A stretch of DNA of 37,100 bases from Lachnospiraceae bacterium (GTDB lineage Bacteria > Bacillota > Clostridia > Lachnospirales > Lachnospiraceae): contig CAAFVW010000118.1 of the NCBI GenBank assembly GCA_900766575.1, forward strand, positions 1 to 37,100, given 5' to 3'. The translations under genes were made by a program, and so were the position numbers. Below the pieces are notes generated by a model. The model made no database searches. It was not told the DNA's origin and saw nothing but the letters and a program-made list of their open reading frames with translations. Positions 30,762 to 37,100 of this stretch are shown piece after piece; the first letter of the stretch is position 1, and the number at the start of each line of letters is the position of its first letter.

Positions 30762-31940
30762 TTACAAAAGATAAAATTCCATTATTTTCAGAAGGTAATC
30801 CTTGTATACCGCTTTCGCCACATCACTGTCATACAGTATCGGAATGCTTCCGATCTCCACTCCGTTCAGCACATAAACAGCTCTGCCAGCCTCGTCTCCT
30901 TTTACCACTGGTGCCTTTGCGGTCTCCGGCAGCTCTATATTTTTCTCAACACCGGCCAGCGAATTTCCTTCCGTATCCAGATACCGGAATTCGCTCTGAT
31001 ATCTGACAGACACCGTATCCTCCACACCGCCTTCTACCCGAAGCTCTTCCAACACATCCGTATTTTCATCCAGATACAGATCGCTGACATTGAATCCGTA
31101 GCTTAATAACGTCTGGGCATCCTTAAAACGGGCCTTATAATCCGGAGCCCCCATAACCACGGCGATCAGGTCGATTCCATCTTTGCTGGCGGTGGCAGAC
31201 AGACAGAATTTCGCCTTGGAAGTGGAACCGGTCTTGAGTCCCGTAGCCCACTGATACTGTTTCAGCAGTTTATTGGTACTGTTTAAGGTAAAGCGGGAGC
31301 TTCCCTGTCTGGTCTCATGAGTGATGTCTTCCATCCAGATTCCGGTATACTCAAAGACCTGGGGATATTTTACCGTGAGTTCTCTGGACATGATTGCCAC
31401 ATCCATGGCTGTCGTATAGTGTCCGTCCGAATCTGTCAGCCCGCAGCAATCCTCAAAATGGGTATCCACCATTCCCAGCTCCGCCGCTTTCTCATTCATT
31501 TTCTCTACGAAAGCCTCTTCGCTTCCCGCTATGTATTCTGCCACCGCCACACTGGCATCATTACCGGAAGCCACCGCGATACATTTGATCATGGATTCCA
31601 GCGTCTGTACTTCGTTCTCCGCCAGAAATACCTGTGAGCCTCCCATGGAGCTGGCATAGGCACTTACTGTCACCGGATCCTCTAATTTTATTTTCCCCTG
31701 ATCCAGCGCTTCAAAGGTCAGAAGCAGCGTCATGATCTTGGTAATGCTGGCCGGGCTTCTGCGCTCTCTGGCGTTTTGTTCAAAGATCACTTTGCCGGTA
31801 GAGCTCTCCAAAAGCACGGCACTGGGAGCTTCGATTGCCGCCGGTTCCGCAGATGCAGTGATTCCATCCCACCAGAAGACCTGTATGCTCACCGCGAAAA
31901 GTAATATCCATCCGCAGATGTTTTTTTTGTTTTTCTGCAT
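30762..31940 (-). CDS. D-alanyl-D-alanine carboxypeptidase (S11, DacF/DacA-like), copy 2
   Basis: 392 residues. A signal peptide (ICGWILLFAVSIQVFWWDGI, cleavage near ITASA) is followed by the S11 fold with SxxK as SITK (S65, K68), SxN as SGN (S125) and KTG in TGLKTGSTSKAK (K236). A PBP5-type C-terminal domain follows, and an amphipathic end (YKDYLLKIMEFYLL) may bind the membrane. It resembles copy 1 in order and motifs but differs in length and loops, so the two are diverged paralogues. Its ATG abuts the T-run of a terminator-like hairpin that also contains its SD (AAGGGAG). Confidence 0.95.
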   Translation of the reverse strand: MQKNKKNICGWILLFAVSIQVFWWDGITASAEPAAIEAPSAVLLESSTGKVIFEQNARERRSPASITKIMTLLLTFEALDQGKIKLEDPVTVSAYASSMGGSQVFLAENEVQTLESMIKCIAVASGNDASVAVAEYIAGSEEAFVEKMNEKAAELGMVDTHFEDCCGLTDSDGHYTTAMDVAIMSRELTVKYPQVFEYTGIWMEDITHETRQGSSRFTLNSTNKLLKQYQWATGLKTGSTSKAKFCLSATASKDGIDLIAVVMGAPDYKARFKDAQTLLSYGFNVSDLYLDENTDVLEELRVEGGVEDTVSVRYQSEFRYLDTEGNSLAGVEKNIELPETAKAPVVKGDEAGRAVYVLNGVEIGSIPILYDSDVAKAVYKDYLLKIMEFYLL

Positions 31941-31989
31941 AAAAAAGCCACACTCCCTTATCCTTTTCTAAAAGATATGGTCGTGTGGC
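31941..31989 (-). terminator. Terminator after the CmpB-like gene, containing the SD of dac copy 2
   Basis: GCCACAC (31947-31953) / GTGTGGC (31983-31989) with a further internal pairing ATCTTTT / AAAAGGAT, then six T residues on the minus strand. The T-run is followed directly by the ATG at 31940. The SD AAGGGAG is inside the loop and 3' arm. Confidence 0.75.
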
Positions 31990-32024
31990 CCTGTATATAC
32001 CTGCAAATCCAACAGACTGCACCG

Positions 32025-32615
32025 TTACCATCTGGCGATCAGTGCCTGACAGCGTTCCTTCAGTTCTTCCCCCTTACTGTGTACATCAATATGAAACACG
32101 CGGATCAGCTGTACAGCATAATCCACAGCAACGATTGCAAGAACCAGCTGAATCATACGGGTTCCCACCTGAATCTGTACCCTGTCAATAATATGGTACA
32201 TGGCGTCATGCACAAACTGTACGATTCCTATGGCATAAAAACCCCAGGCAATGGTACTCTCCAGACAGACGATTCCGCGATAATTAAAAGGCTTATTATT
32301 ATAATCCCACCAGAGCTCTCCCAGAAACCGGATCATGCCAATTCCTACCAGATACTCAAATGTCGTGGCCAGAATTGCTCCTAAGATATAGAGCTTCACA
32401 AGCTTACCGCGAAGCGGGCTTAAAATCAGATAACCCAGCACTCCGCCGAAACCATAAATCGGGCAAAAAGGGCCCTTACCAAATCCTCTGTTGGTAAGCT
32501 TCCGATTGCAGAAAGACATATAGGTGGATTCCAATGCCCATCCGAGAACACTGTACAATACAAATGCTGCAAGCAAATGATATACATCTGTTCCCAGTAT
32601 TTCATAATTCCACAT
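32025..32615 (-). CDS. CmpB-like putative ABC-transporter-type membrane protein (DUF1113)
   Basis: 196-residue integral membrane protein with about five helices. AAFVLYSVLGWALESTYMSF, FCPIYGFGGVLGYLIL, ATTFEYLVGIGMIRFLGELW, then WDYNNKPFNYRGIVCLESTI are characteristic of the ABC_trans_CmpB family. The role is not established in the family, and no ABC ATPase is nearby. Relatives are often fused or larger; here only the core is present. GAGGGAAAC precedes the ATG. It follows rpsU and its hairpin, so it may be read by leak-through from the rpsU promoter. Confidence 0.85.
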   Translation of the reverse strand: MWNYEILGTDVYHLLAAFVLYSVLGWALESTYMSFCNRKLTNRGFGKGPFCPIYGFGGVLGYLILSPLRGKLVKLYILGAILATTFEYLVGIGMIRFLGELWWDYNNKPFNYRGIVCLESTIAWGFYAIGIVQFVHDAMYHIIDRVQIQVGTRMIQLVLAIVAVDYAVQLIRVFHIDVHSKGEELKERCQALIARW

Positions 32616-32637
32616 TTTGTTTCCCTCATAAGTACAA

Positions 32638-32664
32638 AGTCCCCGGTGTATTACGCCGAGGACT
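32638..32664 (-). terminator. Hairpin after rpsU
   Basis: AGTCCCCGG (32638-32646) / CCGAGGACT (32656-32664), nine pairs including one G-U in RNA, with a nine-base loop. The following U-tract is weak (TTTG), so termination may be partial. It starts 12 bases beyond the rpsU stop. Confidence 0.6.
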
Positions 32665-32675
32665 ATTGTTCTGCA

Positions 32676-32852
32676 TTAGTTATATTTACGTTTTCTTGCT
32701 GCTTCAGACTTCTTCTTACGTTTTACGCTAGGCTTCTCGTAATGTTCTCTTTTACGAATCTCCTGCTGGATACCAGCCTTAGCGCAGCTTCTCTTGAAAC
32801 GACGTAAAGCGCTATCTAAAGTCTCGTTCTCTTTTACGATTACGTTTGACAT
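32676..32852 (-). CDS. rpsU: 30S ribosomal protein S21
   Basis: 58-residue basic protein beginning MSNVIVKENETLDSALRRFK and ending KKKSEAARKRKYN. It binds the small subunit near the platform and takes part in translation initiation. The sequence RSCAKAGIQQEIRKREHYEK is the conserved S21 centre. GGGAGGT is a strong SD seven to eight bases before the ATG. It has its own strong promoter at 32938-32965. It is easily missed because of its size. Confidence 0.97.
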   Translation of the reverse strand: MSNVIVKENETLDSALRRFKRSCAKAGIQQEIRKREHYEKPSVKRKKKSEAARKRKYN

Positions 32853-32937
32853 CTTACACCCGACCTCCCTTCAGTCCCTTCAAGTAACATGACTGACTGG
32901 GTTATTCTAATGCGCAGTTGTTCTACACACATTAAAC

Positions 32938-32965
32938 ATTATAGCATATATTTTCTATTCGTCAA
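32938..32965 (-). promoter_or_regulatory. Promoter of rpsU
   Basis: Minus-strand TTGACG (32960-32965), 16-base spacer, TATAAT (32938-32943), with TGC before the -10. The predicted leader is about 80 bases. Confidence 0.85.
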
Positions 32966-32979
32966 CTACTTTTTGAGAA

Positions 32980-34350
32980 CTATTTAAAAAATTTATCATA
33001 GATGCCAAATAGGAAAATGAAAATCACGATCAGCGGCAGCCCGTAGGTCAGATAACCGCGCATCCAGTCGTGTACTTTCAGTCCTTCTCCGGTATTGACT
33101 TCTTTTTTATAATTCTCCCATCCCCAACCGTATCTGGTCACACAGAACAGCAGATACACCAGAGATCCCAGCGGCAGGAACAGATTGCTCACCAGAAAAT
33201 CTTCAAAATCCAGCACTGCTCCGCCGAAAACAGAAAAACCGTCCCAGTTCCATACATTATAGCCGAGTACACAGGGTATCGACAGAATCATAATCAGGAA
33301 CAGATTCACCAGGGATGACTTCTTACGGCTGGCCCCTGTCAGCTCCATGCCGCAGCAGATGATATTCTCAAATACTGCCAGTACGGTAGACAGTGCCGCG
33401 AATGCCATAAACAGGAAGAACAAGCTTCCCCACAGGCGTCCGTAAGGCATATTGGCGAAAATATTCGGCAATGTGATAAAAATCAGACTTGGGCCTGAGG
33501 TCTGATCCACACCGTAGGTAAAACATGCCGGGAAAATAATCAGTCCGGCCGTAATTGCCACGAAAGTATCTAACACCACAACTCTGACGGACTCCCCAAA
33601 CAAAGAATGATCCTTGCCTATATAGCTTCCGAAAATCGCCATAGCTCCGATACCAAGGCTCAAAGTAAAGAATGCCTGGTTCATGGCACCCACCAGAGTA
33701 GATACCACACCGACCTCCTGCATACGCTCAAAATCAGGCACCAGATAGAATTTCAGGCCTTCTCTGGCTCCTGCCATAAAGAAACTGTTGATGGCAAGTA
33801 TAACCATGATTGCCAGCAAGGCAATCATCATGACTTTCGTCACACGTTCCAGACCATTCTGCAATCCACCGGCACAGACACCGATTCCAATCACAACTAC
33901 CAGCACCATCCAGAACATCATAACCTTGGGATTTGCCAGCATCTGTGTAAACTGATCTGCTACCGCATCCGCTGTCAAGCCGGAAAGCCGCCCGGTGGCA
34001 GTCATGTAAAAATAATGCAACATCCATCCTGCCACCGTGGTATAAAACATCATCAGCAGATAGCAGCCTGCCAGTGTGAAATAACCGTGAATATGCCACT
34101 TCTGTCCCGACTGTTCCAAAGCCTGATAAGCCTTGACAGGGCTCTTCCTGCTCGCTCTTCCCACAGCAAATTCCATGGTCATAATAGGCAATCCAAGGAT
34201 TACCAGAAAAATCAGATAAAACAATACAAAGGCTCCACCGCCGCCCTGTCCGGCCATGTATGGAAATTTCCATACATTACCGATACCGATGGCGCAGCCT
34301 GCGGACAGCAGAATAAAGCCCAGACGGGATTTTAAACTCTCTCGCTCCAT
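32980..34350 (-). CDS. Sodium-dependent transporter, NSS/SNF family
   Basis: 456-residue membrane protein with about 11-12 helices that imports amino acids or amines with Na+. TM1 shows the unwound substrate/Na+ site LSAGCAIGIGNVWKFPY and the Gly-rich AGQGGGGAFVLFYL. IMTMEFAVGRASRKSP is the conserved TM2 end. TM6 and TM8 regions (TLSLGIGAMAIFGSYIGKD, FLFMAFAALSTVLAVFENI) are recognisable. The substrate is not determined. Its ATG overlaps the alaS stop codon by one base (TAATG), so it is probably translated by coupling. The next promoter is that of rpsU; no clear terminator is visible after this gene. Confidence 0.93.
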   Translation of the reverse strand: MERESLKSRLGFILLSAGCAIGIGNVWKFPYMAGQGGGGAFVLFYLIFLVILGLPIMTMEFAVGRASRKSPVKAYQALEQSGQKWHIHGYFTLAGCYLLMMFYTTVAGWMLHYFYMTATGRLSGLTADAVADQFTQMLANPKVMMFWMVLVVVIGIGVCAGGLQNGLERVTKVMMIALLAIMVILAINSFFMAGAREGLKFYLVPDFERMQEVGVVSTLVGAMNQAFFTLSLGIGAMAIFGSYIGKDHSLFGESVRVVVLDTFVAITAGLIIFPACFTYGVDQTSGPSLIFITLPNIFANMPYGRLWGSLFFLFMAFAALSTVLAVFENIICCGMELTGASRKKSSLVNLFLIMILSIPCVLGYNVWNWDGFSVFGGAVLDFEDFLVSNLFLPLGSLVYLLFCVTRYGWGWENYKKEVNTGEGLKVHDWMRGYLTYGLPLIVIFIFLFGIYDKFFK

Positions 34351-37004
34351 TATGAAAGCTGACCCTCCAATACTTTGACAGCTTCCTCGATCGCTGCGGG
34401 AATTCCTGCAGGATTCTTACCGCCTGCCTGTGCCATGTTGGGACGTCCGCCGCCGCCACCGCCTACCAGTGCAGCGATTCCTTTGATCAGGTTGCCGGCA
34501 TGAGCACCTGCCTTCACAGCACCATCGGTTGCCATGGCAATCATATTCACCTTACCGTCCTGTGCGGAGAGCAATACTACAACACCTTCACCCAGTTTTT
34601 CCTTCAGCTGATCTCCGAGATCTCTTAAACCGTTCATATCCACACCGTCAACACTGGTTGCCAGAAGCTTCGTTCCCTTGACTTCTGCCACCTGGTTCAT
34701 AACATCGCCCAGTGCGGACTGTGCCATCTTCGCCTTTAAGGACTCGTTCTCTGCATTCAGGGCCTTCAGTTCTGCCTGCATATGCTGAATCTTCTCTGTC
34801 AGAGCTGCCGGAGTAGATTTTGCTGCTGCGGCTGCCTGATTGAAGTTTTCTTCCATTGCCTGATAATATGTCATTACATTGGCACCGGTCAGTGCTTCAA
34901 TTCTTCTGACACCGGCTGCAACACCGCTCTCAGACAGAATCTTAAAGTAACCGATCTCACCGGTATGCTTTACATGTGTACCGCCACACAGCTCCCTGGA
35001 GAAATCACCCATGGATACCACGCGGACAGTCTCACCGTACTTTTCGCCGAACAGAGCCATAGCACCGCTCTTCTTCGCATCCTCGATGCTCATGATATCG
35101 GTGACAACTGCCAGATCCTCAGCAATTTTCTCATTGACCATTGCTTCCACCCTGGCAATTTCCTCGGCGGTCATAGCCTGTCCATGGCTGAAGTCAAAAC
35201 GAGTTCTCGCACCGTCCTGATAGGAACCCTGCTGTTCTACATGATCGCCCAGTACGGTCTGCAATGCTTTCTGTAACAGATGGGTTGCAGAATGGTTCTT
35301 GCATACTGCTTTTCTGTTATCGGTATCCACAGCAAGTTCAGCCTTTTCATTTACAGCGATGCTGCCGGATACTACCTTACCTACATGACCGATGCGTCCG
35401 CCTGCAATCTTCACGGTCTCAGCCACTTCAAACACACCGTTCTGTGTACGGATCACACCAAAGTCACCTTTCTGTCCGCCCATGGTAGCATAGAAAGGAG
35501 TAACGTCTGTGATCAGAGTGCCTTCCTCTCCCTCTTTTAAGGTATCCACCAGTTCTGTCCCGGTAGCCAGTGCTGCTACCTTACCGTCAGCGGTCAGAGT
35601 ATCGTAACCTGCGAATTCGCTGGTAAGTGCCTCATCCAGTGCGTCAAAAACGCCTGCAGCGGTCGTCAGCTTCTGGGAGAAGTTCTGTCCTTCTCTCGCC
35701 TTCTGCTTCTGCTCTTCCATGGCAGTGGTGAATCCCTTCTCATCTACGGTCAGATTCTCTTCCTGTGCCAGCTCCACGGTCAGCTCCAGAGGGAATCCGA
35801 AAGTATCATAGAGATAGAAAGCAGACTTGCCATCGATCTCCTTGCTTCCTTCGCTTCTCTTCTGCTCCAGAATCTTCTGTAACTCTTTCATGCCGTTCTC
35901 CAGAGTGCTCTCGAAACGGGCAATTTCCTTCTGAAGCTCGTTTAAGATGAACTCTCTGTTTTTCTTCATCAGAGGGTAACTCTCTGCATAGATCTCATCA
36001 ATATACATTGCAGCAATGTGAAGCAGCTGTTCCGTGGTCATATTCAGGGTACGTCCATGTCTTACCGAACGACGGATCAGACGGCGGAGGATATAGCCTG
36101 CACCGGTATTGGAAGGAAGCAGCTTTGCCTCATCACCGATCAGCATCACGCTGGTACGCAGATGATCTGCCAGAATACGCATAGATCTGGTCAGCTTCTC
36201 ATCCGCATTGTACTTCACACCGGAAACCTCCTCGATATAAGCGATTACAGGTGCAAACAAGTCGGTCTGGTATACATCTCTGGTGCCATTTAAGAAAGCC
36301 AGAATACGCTCCAGTCCCCAGCCGGTATCTACGTTTTTCTGCTTTAAGGGAGTCAGATGTCCGTCATGATGCTTTTCATACTGCATGAATACATCATTAC
36401 CCAGCTCAGTGTATTTGCCACAGTCACAGCCGGGTCCGCAATTCGGTCCGCAATCCGGTCTGTCAGCAATATAGAACATCTCACTGTCGGGACCGCAGGG
36501 GCCGTATTCCAGTCCCCACCAGTTATCATCAGCGGGCAGATAATATACATTCTCCTTCTTGAATCCGGAAGCGATACGGTACTGTGCACCTTCCTCATCT
36601 CTGGGGGCATTCTCGTCGCCTGCAAATACTGTAGCAGCCAGATGGTCAGCATCAAATCCGAACACCTGTGTCAGCAGCTCAAAGCTCCACTGGCAGCGTT
36701 CCTTTTTAAAGTAATCTCCCAGGCTCCAGCTTCCCATCATTTCAAAGAAGGTTACATGACTCTTGTCACCTACGGAATCGATATCATTGGTACGCACGCA
36801 GCCCTGTACATTGCAGAGTCTGGTGCCCAGAGGATGCTTCTGTCCCAACAGATACGGCATCAGGGGCTGCATACCCGCTACATTGAACATAACACCGGTG
36901 GAACCGTCAGATACCAGGGATACTGCTCCCACATCCACATGACCACGGTCTATATAAAATTGTTTCCATGCTTTTCTCAGCTCATCAGAAGTGAATTGTC
37001 TCAT
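34350..37004 (-). CDS. alaS: Alanine--tRNA ligase, atypical N-terminal type
   Basis: 884-residue class II synthetase that charges tRNA-Ala. The catalytic core has HVTFFEMMGSWSLGDYFKKE and GWGLERILAFLNGT. The editing domain has NHSATHLLQKAL (H571, H575) and RELCGGTHVKHTGEIG (C673, H677), with all four zinc ligands. The C-Ala domain has the glycine run GGGGGGRPNMAQAGGKNP. The N-terminal GHVDVGAVSLVSDGST and the LGTRLCNVQGCVRTNDIDS segment differ from the common bacterial form. A cysteine cluster C185, C189, C193, C195 (CGPNCGPGCDC) lies where typical enzymes have a short loop. A complete editing module argues for a working enzyme. It leads the alaS-NSS unit. Confidence 0.95.
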   Translation of the reverse strand: MRQFTSDELRKAWKQFYIDRGHVDVGAVSLVSDGSTGVMFNVAGMQPLMPYLLGQKHPLGTRLCNVQGCVRTNDIDSVGDKSHVTFFEMMGSWSLGDYFKKERCQWSFELLTQVFGFDADHLAATVFAGDENAPRDEEGAQYRIASGFKKENVYYLPADDNWWGLEYGPCGPDSEMFYIADRPDCGPNCGPGCDCGKYTELGNDVFMQYEKHHDGHLTPLKQKNVDTGWGLERILAFLNGTRDVYQTDLFAPVIAYIEEVSGVKYNADEKLTRSMRILADHLRTSVMLIGDEAKLLPSNTGAGYILRRLIRRSVRHGRTLNMTTEQLLHIAAMYIDEIYAESYPLMKKNREFILNELQKEIARFESTLENGMKELQKILEQKRSEGSKEIDGKSAFYLYDTFGFPLELTVELAQEENLTVDEKGFTTAMEEQKQKAREGQNFSQKLTTAAGVFDALDEALTSEFAGYDTLTADGKVAALATGTELVDTLKEGEEGTLITDVTPFYATMGGQKGDFGVIRTQNGVFEVAETVKIAGGRIGHVGKVVSGSIAVNEKAELAVDTDNRKAVCKNHSATHLLQKALQTVLGDHVEQQGSYQDGARTRFDFSHGQAMTAEEIARVEAMVNEKIAEDLAVVTDIMSIEDAKKSGAMALFGEKYGETVRVVSMGDFSRELCGGTHVKHTGEIGYFKILSESGVAAGVRRIEALTGANVMTYYQAMEENFNQAAAAAKSTPAALTEKIQHMQAELKALNAENESLKAKMAQSALGDVMNQVAEVKGTKLLATSVDGVDMNGLRDLGDQLKEKLGEGVVVLLSAQDGKVNMIAMATDGAVKAGAHAGNLIKGIAALVGGGGGGRPNMAQAGGKNPAGIPAAIEEAVKVLEGQLS

Positions 37005-37063
37005 TCTCTCGGTCTCCTTGTCTCAATAATTACATCTTTCGGAAAATAAACCTACATTTCTAC

Positions 37064-37092
37064 ATTATAATGTTATCGTTTCGTCGCGTCAA
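37064..37092 (-). promoter_or_regulatory. Promoter of alaS
   Basis: Minus-strand TTGACG (37087-37092), 17-base spacer, TATAAT (37064-37069). The leader is only about 55 bases, too short for a T-box. Confidence 0.85.
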
Positions 37093-37100
37093 GAATAAAA

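Noticed and set aside
37005..37100. T-box riboswitch upstream of alaS
   Set aside because: The promoter at 37064-37092 leaves a leader of only about 55 bases, with no T-box motif, specifier stem or terminator.

Overview
The window looks like chromosomal DNA from an anaerobic, spore-lineage Clostridia bacterium, most likely a Lachnospiraceae member. This is inferred from gene content: a six-subunit Rnf complex, a Na+-pump type biotin decarboxylase module, a cmk-ispH-S1 cluster, a SleB-type cell wall hydrolase, and ScpAB next to DacF-type carboxypeptidases. Of 35 protein genes supported here, 33 are on the minus strand. The two plus-strand genes start at 6113 and 13586. No rRNA, tRNA, CRISPR array, transposase or prophage was seen.

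Layout, left to right, with minus-strand transcription running right to left. 1-5251 holds central metabolism: ATP-type PEP carboxykinase (cut by the window edge), a long aminopeptidase P, deoxyribose-phosphate aldolase and threonine synthase. 5362-8051 is a small surface/accessory patch. It contains a SleB-like hydrolase, a plus-strand protein built from AP2-like domains around a degenerate HNH domain, and a membrane-anchored GH25 protein that lacks the usual catalytic Glu. 8182-13260 is rnfCDGEAB, a ferredoxin:NAD+ oxidoreductase that pumps ions, driven by a clear promoter. 13586-14692 is a plus-strand DEDD exonuclease behind a long folded leader. 14755-21081 is a probable seven-gene operon, tetR-rpiR-baiN-like-cmk-ispH-rpsA-cheR. 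21478-26848 is a five-gene biotin-dependent carboxytransferase/decarboxylase operon. It has an MmdA-like and an OadA-like carboxyltransferase, one free biotin carrier, OadB and a lipoprotein-type OadG. 27031-31940 has scpA-scpB and a membrane phosphoesterase flanked by two D,D-carboxypeptidases. 32025-37004 has a CmpB-like membrane protein, rpsU (58 aa), an NSS amino-acid transporter and alaS, the last two overlapping by one base.

Functional links: Rnf and the OadB pump can both couple carbon or electron flow to an ion gradient, and the NSS transporter can spend a Na+ gradient. PEP carboxykinase and the oxaloacetate or methylmalonyl-CoA chemistry sit at the same C3/C4 node. The cell-wall enzymes (SleB-like, GH25, two DacF-like) form a second theme.

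The most unusual non-coding signal is a structured intergenic repeat. One copy lies after rnfB (8088-8167), and a roughly 96-bp tandem version lies after oadA (21181-21410). Each full copy folds into two nested hairpins whose stems differ between copies by paired, compensating changes. A related module occurs in the leader of the plus-strand exonuclease, and a looser relative lies between oadB and oadA. The most unusual protein signals are the HNH/AP2 protein with a possible leaderless start, the GH25 protein without its Glu, the Cys-rich tail of RnfE, the atypical alanyl-tRNA synthetase with a four-Cys insert, and the two-carboxyltransferase module that resembles a membrane-linked transcarboxylase.
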